From: Cellulomonas fulva
Lineage (GTDB): Bacteria; Actinomycetota; Actinomycetes; Actinomycetales; Cellulomonadaceae
Direction of reading: 5' to 3'
Length of the DNA: 64,000 nucleotides
Assembly (NCBI RefSeq): GCF_018531375.1
Contig: NZ_JAHBOH010000001.1
Location: forward strand, 2,790,001-2,854,000
Within the stretch, counting starts at the first letter, position 1, and the number at the start of each line of letters is the position of its first letter. This document shows, piece by piece, positions 34,946 through 43,660 of this stretch. The position numbers were made by a program, and so were the translations under genes. The notes under the pieces are model-generated. The model saw nothing but the letters and a program-made list of their open reading frames with translations, had not been told where the DNA came from and made no database searches.

Positions 34946-34978
34946 AATCGATTAGGACGAATGACCCGAACCGGTTCG
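34946..34978. promoter_or_regulatory. Two palindromic LacI-type operators upstream of GH6
   Basis: AATCGATT (34946-34953) and CGAACCGGTTCG (34967-34978) are perfect palindromes with centres 23 bases apart. Both fit AANCGNTT, the pattern of LacI-family operators. They lie in the intergenic region preceding the GH6 start and downstream of the LacI gene stop. Control of the cellulase genes is inferred. Confidence 0.6.
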
Positions 34979-35048
34979 CGACGGGCCCGGCTCCCGATCA
35001 CGGGACCGGTACCACGTCGAGGCACCCGCGGCGCCCGCGACCTCGTCG

Positions 35049-36089
35049 TCAGCGCGCGTGCGGCGCGGTGCTGCCCCGCACGGCCAGCGCCGCGACCTGG
35101 AGCGGGACACGCACCGGCGCGTCCTCCGGGCCCGCGGCGAGCGCGCCGAGCACGGCCGTCGCCAGGGCGGTCCCCAGCTCGGCACCGAGCGCGGGCAGGC
35201 TGCTCAGGGCCGGCGTGGCCAGGCGGCACAGCACGCTGTCCGCGCCGGCGACGACCGACAGGTCCCAGGGCAGGACCAGACCCGTGCGCCGGGCGACGTC
35301 CAGGGCGGCGAGCGCCATCAGGTCGGTCTCGAGCACCAGCGCGGTCGGCGGCGCGGCCGCCATCAGCAGCCGGCGCGCCGCCGCCGCGGCGCCCTCGGCG
35401 GTGCCGTCCGTGGCCGCCGCCTCCAGCTCCGCACCGCCCGCGGCGAGCGCCCGCCGGAGGCCGGCCTCGCACTCGGCAGTGCGCACCCAGTCGGCGGGTC
35501 CCGTGACGGCCGCGACGCGCGTGTGCCCCAGGTCGAGGAGGTACCGCCCCACCCGCGCGTACGCGTCGGCGTCGTCGACCTCCACCGCGGACAGCTCCGG
35601 CGTGATGTGCGGGGGCCCGACGACGACCGCGCGCAGCCCGGCGGCCGCGACCGCCGCGAGGCGCCGGTCGTCGACCCGCACGTTCGGCACGACGACCGCC
35701 TCGCAGCGACGCTCGGCGCCCCACCGGGTGTACAGCTCGGCCGCGGCGACGTCGTCGTCCACGACCCGCAGGTCCACCGAGAGGCCGCGCGGCGCGAGCG
35801 CGCGCTGCAGCGACGCCACGACGTCGAGCACGGGCGCGCCGTGCAGCGCCTCGCCCGCGACGATCGCCAGCCCGACGGCCTGCGCGCCGGCGCGCATCGA
35901 CCGGGCGGCGGGGTTGGGGCGCCAGCCGAGCTCGTCGGCCACGCGCAGCACGCGCTCGCGGGTCGCCCCGGAGACGCCGCGCCGGTCGTTCAGGGCATAG
36001 GACACGACGGCGGTCGAGACGCCCGCGGCGCGCGCGACGTCCGAGATGGTGGGGCGTCGTCCTGCTCGGGGTGCTGCCGGAGTGGTCAC
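35049..36089 (-). CDS. LacI-family transcriptional regulator
   Basis: 346 aa. Standard HTH RPTISDVARAAGVSTAVVSYALNDRRGVSGATRERV, with hinge helix NPAARSMRAG. A PBP1-like sugar-binding domain follows. Probably represses carbohydrate genes and is released by an imported oligosaccharide; cellobiose is likely from context but not proven. GTG start at 36089. Located next to the GH6 gene and divergent from the PBP-PAS-GGDEF gene (73 nt between). Confidence 0.9.
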   Translation of the reverse strand: MTTPAAPRAGRRPTISDVARAAGVSTAVVSYALNDRRGVSGATRERVLRVADELGWRPNPAARSMRAGAQAVGLAIVAGEALHGAPVLDVVASLQRALAPRGLSVDLRVVDDDVAAAELYTRWGAERRCEAVVVPNVRVDDRRLAAVAAAGLRAVVVGPPHITPELSAVEVDDADAYARVGRYLLDLGHTRVAAVTGPADWVRTAECEAGLRRALAAGGAELEAAATDGTAEGAAAAARRLLMAAAPPTALVLETDLMALAALDVARRTGLVLPWDLSVVAGADSVLCRLATPALSSLPALGAELGTALATAVLGALAAGPEDAPVRVPLQVAALAVRGSTAPHAR

Positions 36090-36109
36090 AATCGCCTAGT
36101 GTGTCGCCC

Positions 36110-36128
36110 GATGCGTCCGAATCGCATC
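36110..36128. promoter_or_regulatory. Inverted repeat between divergent LacI and sensor genes
   Basis: GATGCG-N7-CGCATC, a perfect 6-bp inverted repeat with CGAATCG in and next to the spacer. It lies 21 nt from the LacI start and 35 nt before the sensor gene, so one site could control both promoters. Confidence 0.5.
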
Positions 36129-36162
36129 ATCTCGGCTCCGACGACGTTGACGGGGTGGCAGG

Positions 36163-38949
36163 GTGGTCTCAGCGGGAACAGGTCGGCACGGGTCCTTGGC
36201 GAACCCCGCTCGACGGACGGTCGGGGTGCTCGCGCCCGTCGTCGGCGGCTTCTACTTCGGGGCGGTCATCGCCGGCGTCGCGCGGGCGTGCCGCGCGGGC
36301 GGGCACCGCGTCGTCGCGGTCCAGACGTACCCGGCGGGTCTCGACCGCGAGGGGGCGGCGGAGCCCGACGACGTGCCCGTCGCGCTCGGCGCGGTCGACG
36401 GGCTGGTGGTGCTCAGCGGGGCGCTGCCGCACGAGCGGCTGAGCCGGCTCGAGGCCAGCGGGCTGCCGACCGTGCTGGTCAGCGAGGAGCTCCCGTCCCG
36501 CAGCGTGCCCGTCGTGCTGCCGGACAACGCCGCGGGCGTGCGGGCCTCGGTCGAGCACCTCATCCAGCACGGCCACCGGGCGATCGGGTTCGTCGGGTCG
36601 CTCACCCAGCGCGACATGCGGGAGCGGTTCGCCGCCTACCGCGACACGCTCGCCGCGCACGGCCTCGAGGCGGACGGCGCGTGGGTCTACGAGGCGAGCG
36701 ACAACAACGAGCCCGGTGGCCAGGCCGCGGCGCGCCGGCTGCTCGCGGCCGGCCTGCCCACGACCGCGGTCGTCGTCGCGACCGACCGCAACGCCGCCGG
36801 CCTGATCGCCGGCCTGCGTCATGCGGGCCTCGCGGTGCCGCGGGACCAGGCCGTCGTGGCGTTCGACCACGCCGACTTCGGCGCACGCCTCACCCCGCGG
36901 CTCACGACCGTCGACGCGCACTTCGACCGTGTCGGCGAGGCCGCCGTGCGGCTGCTCCTGGCGCGCCTGCGGGGCGAGGTCGTGCCGGTGGGGGAGCACC
37001 GCACCGCCACCTCGCTCGTGGTGCGCGAGTCCTGCGGCTGCACGCCCCTGACCCGCACCGACGCCTCCCGGGACGACTGGCGCGACGACCTGCTCGACCT
37101 CACCCGCACCGCGTTCTCCGGCGGGCGCGGGCTGATCCCCGGCCCCCACGACCCCCGCACGCACCGCGAGGTGCGCCCGGACCCGCGCATCGACGTGCGC
37201 GCCGAGGCCCGCACCGACGCCCGCACTGACGCCCGTTCCGAGCGGCACCCCGACCGGCACCCGGAGCGGCACCCCGACCGTCGCGCCGAGCGGCACGAGC
37301 GACGGACGCCGCAGGAGGCCTGGTGCCACGCGGTCGTCGAGCCCCTGGGCGCGGCCCTGGGCGGCGCGGTGCCGGACGACGCGGCGATGGCGCGGCTCGC
37401 CGAGCTCACCACGGCGCTGCAGCCCTACCCCGACGCGCTCGAGCTGCTCGTCGCCGCGGTGCACCGTGCTCGCGACACGCTGCTGGTCGAGCAGCCGGCC
37501 GGCACCGCGGCCGCCACGCTCGAGCGCACCACCACCGCGGTCATCCTCGCGCTCACCCGCGGCTGCACCGCGGCGCTGCTCGGCCGCGCGGGACGCCTCG
37601 AGGCGACCGTGGAGCACCAGTACGAGGTGGCGATGGACCTGCTGCGGGACGGCACCGACCCGCGCACGCTCGAGTGGCTCCCGCGCGGGCTGCGCGGGCG
37701 CGCGTGCCTGGCGCTGTGGGTCGACGGGCCCGGCGGAGACCGCGAGCTGGAGATCGTCGGGGTCCGCGACGCGGCAGGCGCCCTGACCCGGCTCGTCGGG
37801 ACGCGCACGGTGCCCGCCGACTTCCCGCCGCTGCCGATGCTCCGGGGCGGGCTGGTCGCCGAGGCGACCTTCGTGGTGCCGGTGACCTGCGGCCGCAGCG
37901 ACTGGGGGCTGCTCGCCGTCGAGGGCCCGGTCGAGGCGCGCTCCACGACCGCGCGCGACCGGTTCAACCACTGGGCCGCGCTGCTCGCCGTGGCGCTCGA
38001 CCAGCAGAGCCTCCTCGCCTCGCTGCACGAGCAGCGGCTCCAGCTCGAGCAGGCCGCGGCGCGCGAGCGCGCGCTCGCGGACGCCGTGCGGGTCAGCGAG
38101 GAGCACTACGCGCTGGCGTCGATGGCGGCCGACGACGGGACGTGGGACTGGGACGTCTCGAAGGGCACCGTGTACTACTCGCCGCGCTGGAAGCAGACGC
38201 TGGGCTACGACGACGAGTCGGTCGGCTCGTCGCCGACGGAGTGGCTCGACCGTGTGCACCCGGCGGACCGCGACGAGGTCTCGACCGCGATCGCCGCGTC
38301 CCTCGCCGGGGTCGACTCGACGCTCGAGCTCGAGCACCGGGTCCGCAGCGCGGGCGGCGAGTACCGCTGGTTGCTCTGCCGGGCGATGACCGTGCTCGAC
38401 GACGCGGGCTGCCCCGCCCGGCTCGTCGGGACGATCGTCGACGTGACGGACCGCAAGCAGGCCGAGCTCTCGCAGCAGCGCGACGCGCTGCGCGACGCCG
38501 AGACCGGCCTGGCGACGCGCCTGCTGTTCCTCGACCGGCTCGGGGCGGCGGTCGTGCGTGCACACCGGATCGACGACTACGACTGCGCGCTCGTCGTGGT
38601 CCGAGCGCCCGTCGTCAGCCAGCCGGGCGGTGCCCGCGGAGCGGCGTCCACCGAGTCGCTCCGCGAGGTCGCGGAGCGGCTGCGGGACGCCGTCCGCGCG
38701 GGCGACACCGCGGCCCGGAGCTCGGACGACGAGGTCGCCCTGCTGCTCGAGGACACCGGCCCCGGGGGCGTGCCGTCACGCGTGCGGGGTGTCCTCGACG
38801 CGCTGGTCAGCGCGATGGGTGACCGGGTCCGGATCGGCATGGTGCCGAGCCTGCGGGGCTACGAGGACGCGGGGGCCGTCCTGCGCGAGGCGGACATCGC
38901 GGTGGCGCGGGCCGCCGCGGGCAGCGTGGCCCGCAGCGGCCCGCGCTGA
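36163..38949 (+). CDS. Cytoplasmic PBP1-type sugar sensor with PAS and degenerate GGDEF domains
   Basis: 928 aa, no HTH, signal peptide or transmembrane segment. Residues about 15-300 match the LacI/PBP1 ligand-binding domain (VGVLAPVVGGFYFGAVIAGVARA; SVEHLIQHGHRAIGFVGS; VVVATDRNAAGLIAGLR). A low-complexity Arg/His/Asp/Glu-rich linker covers about 329-386, followed by helical and GAF-like regions. PAS follows (about 642-765; GTWDWDVSKGTVYYSPRWKQTLGY). The final GGDEF-type domain has SSDDE where GGDEF is expected, so catalysis is doubtful. Start GTG 36163; TTG at 36197 is an alternative. Probable transducer of sugar signals. Confidence 0.85.
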   Translation: MVSAGTGRHGSLANPARRTVGVLAPVVGGFYFGAVIAGVARACRAGGHRVVAVQTYPAGLDREGAAEPDDVPVALGAVDGLVVLSGALPHERLSRLEASGLPTVLVSEELPSRSVPVVLPDNAAGVRASVEHLIQHGHRAIGFVGSLTQRDMRERFAAYRDTLAAHGLEADGAWVYEASDNNEPGGQAAARRLLAAGLPTTAVVVATDRNAAGLIAGLRHAGLAVPRDQAVVAFDHADFGARLTPRLTTVDAHFDRVGEAAVRLLLARLRGEVVPVGEHRTATSLVVRESCGCTPLTRTDASRDDWRDDLLDLTRTAFSGGRGLIPGPHDPRTHREVRPDPRIDVRAEARTDARTDARSERHPDRHPERHPDRRAERHERRTPQEAWCHAVVEPLGAALGGAVPDDAAMARLAELTTALQPYPDALELLVAAVHRARDTLLVEQPAGTAAATLERTTTAVILALTRGCTAALLGRAGRLEATVEHQYEVAMDLLRDGTDPRTLEWLPRGLRGRACLALWVDGPGGDRELEIVGVRDAAGALTRLVGTRTVPADFPPLPMLRGGLVAEATFVVPVTCGRSDWGLLAVEGPVEARSTTARDRFNHWAALLAVALDQQSLLASLHEQRLQLEQAAARERALADAVRVSEEHYALASMAADDGTWDWDVSKGTVYYSPRWKQTLGYDDESVGSSPTEWLDRVHPADRDEVSTAIAASLAGVDSTLELEHRVRSAGGEYRWLLCRAMTVLDDAGCPARLVGTIVDVTDRKQAELSQQRDALRDAETGLATRLLFLDRLGAAVVRAHRIDDYDCALVVVRAPVVSQPGGARGAASTESLREVAERLRDAVRAGDTAARSSDDEVALLLEDTGPGGVPSRVRGVLDALVSAMGDRVRIGMVPSLRGYEDAGAVLREADIAVARAAAGSVARSGPR

Positions 38950-38956
38950 CCGGTCG

Positions 38957-40783
38957 TCAGCTGCGGCCGCGCGCCGGGCCGTGCCCGGGGCCACCGTGGT
39001 GCCCGCTCGTGTGGCCGGTGGTCGGACGGCTCGTGCCGTGACCCCCGCGCGGGCCGGCGTCGAGGCGGATCCGCAGGGGCCGCCCGGCCACCCGCGTGCG
39101 GGAGAGCTTGTCGACGGCCTCGGGCGTGAGGCCGCCCGGGATGTCGACCAGCGCGAAGCTGCCGAAGATGTCGATCTTGCCGACGTCGGCGCCGGTCAGG
39201 CCGCCCTCGCCGGTGAGCGCTCCGACGAGCGCGCCGGGCTGCAGGCCGTCGCGGTGCCCGACCGCCACGCGCCAGCGCGGCGACCCGCCGGCGATGTGGG
39301 TGCTCGCCCGGCGACGCGGGGCGGCGTCGTCGTGGTCCCGGCGCGGGCGGTCGGTGGACAGGCTCGCCCGCGCGAGCGCGTCGTCGAGGTCGTCGGCACC
39401 GGCCTGGCCGGGACCCTCGTCGCCCACGGCGAGCGCGAGGACCGCCTCGAGCAGCGCGGTCGGGTCCAGCTCGGGGTTCTCGAGGAGGTGGGTCGCGACC
39501 GCCTGCCGGTACACGTCGAGCCGGCCGGCCTGCACGCGGCCGGGGACGCGCGCCAGGAGGGCGCGGACACGGTGCGCGGAGACCTCGGCGGGCGAGGGCA
39601 CGGCGACCTGCTCGAGCGTGGTGCGCGTGGTCCGCTCGATCGTGCGCAGCCGGGACTGCTCGGACGGCGTGACGAAGGTGAGCGCGACGCCGTCGCGCCC
39701 GGCGCGGCCGGTCCGGCCGATCCGGTGGACGTAGGTCTCCGGCTCGCGCGGGACGTCGTAGTTCACGACGAGCCCGATCCGCTCGACGTCGAGCCCGCGC
39801 GCCGCCACGTCGGTCGCGACGAGGACGTCGAGCGCGCCGTTGCGGAGGCGGTCGACGATCTTCTCCCGGTCGCCCTGGGCGACGTCGCCGGAGATGAACG
39901 CTGCGGAGACGCCGCGCTCGACGAGCGCGCTGCCCAGCTCCTCGGCGGCGCCGCGCGTCCGCACGAACACGATCGCCGCGTCGGCCTCCGAGACCGCGAG
40001 GACCCGGCCGAGCGCGCCGGCCTTGTGGCGGTGCGGGACCACGGAGTACGTCTGCTTGACCGTGGTCACGGTCGACGACTGCCGGGCGACCGTGACCTCG
40101 ACGGGGTTCACCAGGTGCTGCTCGGCGACCCGACGGATGGCGGGGGGCATCGTCGCGGAGAAGAGCGCGACCTGGCGGCCCGTGGGCACCCGCTCGAGGA
40201 CCTTCTCGACCTCCTCGGCGAAGCCCATGCGCAGCATCTCGTCGGCCTCGTCGAGAACGAGGTAGCGCACGCGGTCGAGCACGAGCGAGCCGCGCTCGAG
40301 GTGGTCGATGACACGCCCGGGCGTGCCGACGACGACCTGCGCGCCCCGCTGCAGCGCGCGCTGCTGGGGCAGGAACGGCGCGCCGCCGTAGACCGGCAGC
40401 ACCGTCATGCCGGGCAGGTGGCGGGCGAACGTCGAGACCGCCTCGGCGACCTGCATCGCGAGCTCGCGCGTGGGGGTCAGGACGATGGCCTGGACCGCGC
40501 CGACGGCGGGGTCGACCGCCGCGAGCAGCGGGAGGCCGAACGCCGCCGTCTTGCCGGTGCCGGTCTGCGCGACCCCGACGATGTCGCGGCCCGCGAGCAG
40601 CGCGGGGATCGCACGCGCCTGGATCGCCGACGGCGTGACGAAGCCGAGGTCGCGGACGGCGCGGTCGAGCGCGTCCGGCATCCCGAGCGAGTCGAACGTC
40701 AGCTCGGGCGACGCGTCGGTGCCGGTCGAGGGGGGAGCACCGGGGGTGGAGGAGGACAGCAAGGAGCCCGTGGGCATGGTCAT
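38957..40783 (-). CDS. DEAD-box RNA helicase (DeaD/CsdA-like)
   Basis: 608 aa. Q motif FVTPSAIQARAIP, Walker A AQTGTGKT, PTRELAMQ, TPGRVIDH, DEAD box, SAT, then VFVRT, ARGLDVE and HRIGRTGRAGR are all present. The C-terminal region includes a DbpA-like RNA-binding fold (GALVGALTGEGGLTGADVGKIDIFG) and an Arg/Gly/His tail. Unwinds structured RNA, ribosome assembly or cold adaptation. The start is uncertain (40783 or 40777), because no clear ribosome-binding site is visible. The frame is open upstream to 40957. Confidence 0.93.
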   Translation of the reverse strand: MTMPTGSLLSSSTPGAPPSTGTDASPELTFDSLGMPDALDRAVRDLGFVTPSAIQARAIPALLAGRDIVGVAQTGTGKTAAFGLPLLAAVDPAVGAVQAIVLTPTRELAMQVAEAVSTFARHLPGMTVLPVYGGAPFLPQQRALQRGAQVVVGTPGRVIDHLERGSLVLDRVRYLVLDEADEMLRMGFAEEVEKVLERVPTGRQVALFSATMPPAIRRVAEQHLVNPVEVTVARQSSTVTTVKQTYSVVPHRHKAGALGRVLAVSEADAAIVFVRTRGAAEELGSALVERGVSAAFISGDVAQGDREKIVDRLRNGALDVLVATDVAARGLDVERIGLVVNYDVPREPETYVHRIGRTGRAGRDGVALTFVTPSEQSRLRTIERTTRTTLEQVAVPSPAEVSAHRVRALLARVPGRVQAGRLDVYRQAVATHLLENPELDPTALLEAVLALAVGDEGPGQAGADDLDDALARASLSTDRPRRDHDDAAPRRRASTHIAGGSPRWRVAVGHRDGLQPGALVGALTGEGGLTGADVGKIDIFGSFALVDIPGGLTPEAVDKLSRTRVAGRPLRIRLDAGPRGGHGTSRPTTGHTSGHHGGPGHGPARGRS

Positions 40784-41027
40784 GTACGGCCGTTTCGTTT
40801 CGGGGGAGGACTGACCGGCGCCAGGTCGGCGCGCGGCTGTCGCAACCCCGAACACCCGGGCACCCTCAGGTGCCCCTCGCACGACGACGCCCACCGACCG
40901 ACGAAGGGTGGGGGCGATACTCCAGGGGGGACGCGACGAACTCCGCGATGTCCCCATGGTAGCCGCGCGGTCCCCGGAGCGGACGGTCCCGGACGGGTGA
41001 CGTGCCGCACAGGACCGTCGCGCGGAC

Positions 41028-41079
41028 CAGCGGCGCAGTTCAGCGGCGCGGATCAGCGGCGTAGGTCAGCGGCCCAGGT
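41028..41079. repeat. 13-bp tandem repeat, 4 imperfect copies
   Basis: Copies beginning CAGCGGCG or CAGCGGCC (41028, 41041, 41054, 41067), 13 bases each. The array runs up to the stop codon of the CoA-binding protein gene. No gene spans the rest of the leader region 40784-41027. Confidence 0.75.
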
Positions 41080-41492
41080 CAGCCCAGCCCGCGCGCCGGC
41101 CCCTCGATCGCCGGGCACGCGTCCATCACCACGTCGAGCCCCGCGGCGCGGGCGCGCTCGGCGGCGGCCTCGTCGACCACGCCGAGCTGGAGCCAGACCG
41201 CGCGAGCGCCGCGCGCGACGGCCTCGTCGACGACGGCGCCGGCGAGCGAGGAGTTCACGAACACGTCGACGACGTCGATGTCGCCGGGTACGTCCGCGAG
41301 CGAGGCGTAGCCCTGCTCGTCGTGCACCACGGGGGCGCTGGGGTGGACGGGCACGATCGTCTTGCCGAGACGCTGCAGGTACGCGGCGACGCCGAACGCG
41401 GCCCGGTCCCGGTTGGTGGACAGGCCGACGACGGCCCAGCGGCCGGGTCCGCGCAGGAGCCGGTCGACGACGGCGGGATCGTTGGTGTGCAC
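41079..41492 (-). CDS. CoA-binding domain protein (YccU-like)
   Basis: 137 aa. Rossmann-fold CoA-binding domain: WAVVGLSTNRDRAAFGVAAYLQRLGKTIVPVHPSAP, then VDVFVNSSLAGAVVDEAVARGARAVWLQLGV and DACPAIEGPARGLG. Found in succinyl-CoA ligase-like proteins; standalone members have no proven reaction. The GTG at 41492 fits family length. A GTG at 41555 would add 21 residues of unlikely sequence. Confidence 0.8.
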   Translation of the reverse strand: MHTNDPAVVDRLLRGPGRWAVVGLSTNRDRAAFGVAAYLQRLGKTIVPVHPSAPVVHDEQGYASLADVPGDIDVVDVFVNSSLAGAVVDEAVARGARAVWLQLGVVDEAAAERARAAGLDVVMDACPAIEGPARGLG

Positions 41493-41630
41493 GGGTGCAG
41501 CGTCGCACGCCACGTCCTTACCCGCCGTCCGGACCGGAAGCCGCACGGCGCGCACGGACGCGGCGTGCGCGGACGTGCGCGGGGCAGCCGCTTAGGATCG
41601 GGCGGGCACGACGACGGGAGGCACGCGCAC

Positions 41631-42275
41631 GTGACGGACCAGGTGCGACGGGACGACCCCGGTGACGTCGGGGAGCTCAGCACGCGCGTGCTCACGATCC
41701 CCAACGCCATCAGCATGGTGCGGCTGCTGCTCGTGCCGGTCTTCGGCGTGCTCATCGCCACCGGCCAGGACGGCTGGGCGGTGCTCGTGCTCGCGGTCTC
41801 CGGCGCCAGCGACTGGCTCGACGGCGTCCTCGCGCGGCGGCTCGGCCAGGTCACGCGGCTCGGCCAGCTCCTGGACCCCGCAGCCGACCGGCTGTTCATC
41901 GCCGTCACGCTCGTCGGGCTGGTGTGGCGAGGCGTCGTCCCGCTCTGGCTCCTGGTCGTCATCGTCGCGCGCGAGCTGGTGCTCGGCCTGATGCTGCTGG
42001 TGCTCGCCCGCGCCGGCTACCCGCCGCCGCAGGTGCACCTCGCGGGCAAGGCGGGCACGTTCGCGCTCCTGTACGCGTTCCCGCTGCTGCTGCTCGCCTC
42101 GTGGGACTCGTGGGTCGGCACGGTCGCGGAGGTCGCCGGCTGGGCGTTCGCGCTCTGGGGCGTCGGGCTGTACTGGTTCGCGGGCGCGCTCTACCTGGTG
42201 CAGGCGCGCCGACGGCTGCGTGCGCGGGAGACCGACGGGACGAGCCCGGGGGAGCCCTCGGCGGGGCTGCCGTGA
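41631..42275 (+). CDS. CDP-alcohol phosphatidyltransferase
   Basis: 214-aa integral membrane enzyme. The family motif DWLDGVLARRLGQVTRLGQLLDPAADR (D-x2-DG-x2-AR-x8-G-x3-D-x3-D) is complete. Four to five further hydrophobic segments follow. Synthesises a phospholipid from a CDP-linked donor, and which alcohol is used is not readable; PgsA-like or cardiolipin synthase-like is possible. GTG at 41631 with GGGAGG upstream. First of a chain of overlapping genes (GTGA junction to the next). Confidence 0.9.
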   Translation: MTDQVRRDDPGDVGELSTRVLTIPNAISMVRLLLVPVFGVLIATGQDGWAVLVLAVSGASDWLDGVLARRLGQVTRLGQLLDPAADRLFIAVTLVGLVWRGVVPLWLLVVIVARELVLGLMLLVLARAGYPPPQVHLAGKAGTFALLYAFPLLLLASWDSWVGTVAEVAGWAFALWGVGLYWFAGALYLVQARRRLRARETDGTSPGEPSAGLP

Positions 42276-43330
42276 GCACCCGTCACGGCATCGACTCCGG
42301 GGCGCCCGACCGCCGGCCGGACGCCTCCATGACGCTGCTCACCGAGGTGTACCGGCGCCCGCTCGACCCCGGCTACGCGCTCGCGGCGCGGCGCCGCGCC
42401 GCAGGGGAGCAGGCTCCGCCGGGGCCCGGCCGCCGGGCGGTCCTCTTGGTGGCGGCCGTGCTGCTGGGGCTCGCGGTGACGGCCGCGGCACTGACCCTGC
42501 ACCAGCCGACCAGCTCCGCCCAGCGGGCGCGCGAGGTGCTCGAGGGCAACATCGTCGAGCGCAGCGACCAGGTGGCCGCGCTCCAGGAGGAGTCCGCGGC
42601 GCTCGGCGAGCAGATCACGGCGCTGCAGTCCGCCCTCGTCGGGCAGGGCGACGCCGCGCTGCGCACCGAGCTGGCCGCCGGCACCGTCGAGGCGGGCCAG
42701 TCCGAGGTCACGGGACCGGGCCTGCGTGTCGAGCTGAGCGACGCTCCCTCGGCCGCGACGAGCGACCTCGGCGACGAGTCCCGCGTGCAGGACGTCGACC
42801 TCCAGGTGGTCGTGAACGGCCTCTGGTCGTCCGGGGCCGAGGCGGTCGCGATCAACGGGCAGCGCGTCACCTCCACGACCGCGATCCGCAGCGCGGGCAG
42901 TGCCGTCCTGGTCGACCTCGTCCCCCTGACCAGCCCTTACCGCGTCGACGCGATCGGCAGCTCGACGCGCCTGCAGACCGGTCTCGTCCGCAGCAGCGCC
43001 GGCCAGCTCATCACGGCCCTGCGCTCCACGTACGGGATCGGCGTCGACATCTCCGCGCAGTCGTCGCTCGACCTGCCGGGCGCCGGGCAGGTGAACCTGC
43101 GCCACGCCACGGTGCCCGCCGGCGCCCTCCCGGACGCTCTCGTCCCGTCGCCCACGGCCACCCCGTCGGCGGCGTCCTCGCCCTCGGCGACGGACGGCTC
43201 GGTGACGTCGTCGCGCGGCACGGGCGTCGCGGTTTCGTCGACGGCGGTCGCTGTGGCAGCCTCGTCGCACGACGCGCGCGCCGGAGCGTCCGCCGGGGGA
43301 CCCCGGGGCGTCGGGGAGGAGAGCTCGTGA
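42272..43330 (+). CDS. DUF881-family membrane-anchored protein (first copy)
   Basis: 352 aa. A cytoplasmic N-terminus of about 60 residues, a single transmembrane helix (VLLVAAVLLGLAVTAAALTL), a coiled coil (residues 85-120) and the DUF881 domain with AEAVAINGQRVT. The C-terminal 70 residues are Ser/Ala/Thr-rich. Function unknown; conserved beside phospholipid, GarA and FtsR genes in actinobacteria and linked by position to cell envelope or division. Overlaps both neighbours by 4 nt. Confidence 0.85.
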   Translation: MSTRHGIDSGAPDRRPDASMTLLTEVYRRPLDPGYALAARRRAAGEQAPPGPGRRAVLLVAAVLLGLAVTAAALTLHQPTSSAQRAREVLEGNIVERSDQVAALQEESAALGEQITALQSALVGQGDAALRTELAAGTVEAGQSEVTGPGLRVELSDAPSAATSDLGDESRVQDVDLQVVVNGLWSSGAEAVAINGQRVTSTTAIRSAGSAVLVDLVPLTSPYRVDAIGSSTRLQTGLVRSSAGQLITALRSTYGIGVDISAQSSLDLPGAGQVNLRHATVPAGALPDALVPSPTATPSAASSPSATDGSVTSSRGTGVAVSSTAVAVAASSHDARAGASAGGPRGVGEESS

Positions 43331-43659
43331 TCGCCGTCATCGGCCTGGTCATCGGCGTCGTCGCAGGCCTGGTGCTGCAGCCCACCGTGCCACCCGAGCT
43401 CCAGCCCTACCTGCCGATCGCCGTGGTGGCCGCGCTGGACGCGATCTTCGGCGGCGTCCGGGCCATGCTCGACGGGATCTTCGACGACCGCGTCTTCCTC
43501 ATCTCGTTCCTGTCGAACGTCATCGTCGCGGCGCTCATCGTCTTCCTGGGCGACCAGCTCGGCGTCGGCAGCCAGCTCTCGACGGCCGTCGTCGTGGTGC
43601 TCGGCATCCGGATCTTCTCCAACGCCGCCTCGATCCGCCGTCACCTGTTCAAGGCCTGA
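43327..43659 (+). CDS. sbp: Small basic protein family membrane protein (DUF1290, Sbp)
   Basis: 110 aa with three to four transmembrane segments. IAVIGLVIGVVAGLVLQPTVPPELQPYLPIAVVAALDAIFGG is highly typical. Bacillus Sbp is encoded close to ftsA/ftsZ, but its role is not known. In actinobacteria it lies between two DUF881 genes, as here. The start GTG overlaps the preceding stop. Confidence 0.92.
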   Translation: MIAVIGLVIGVVAGLVLQPTVPPELQPYLPIAVVAALDAIFGGVRAMLDGIFDDRVFLISFLSNVIVAALIVFLGDQLGVGSQLSTAVVVVLGIRIFSNAASIRRHLFKA

Positions 43660-43660
43660 C

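Noticed and set aside
37190..37310. Repetitive DNA in the sensor gene as a separate repeat element
   Set aside because: It is in frame and encodes a low-complexity charged linker; units are too irregular to call a tandem array.
36163..38949. Active diguanylate cyclase
   Set aside because: The signature position reads SSDDE and the conserved GG pair is missing, so the catalytic label is not justified.
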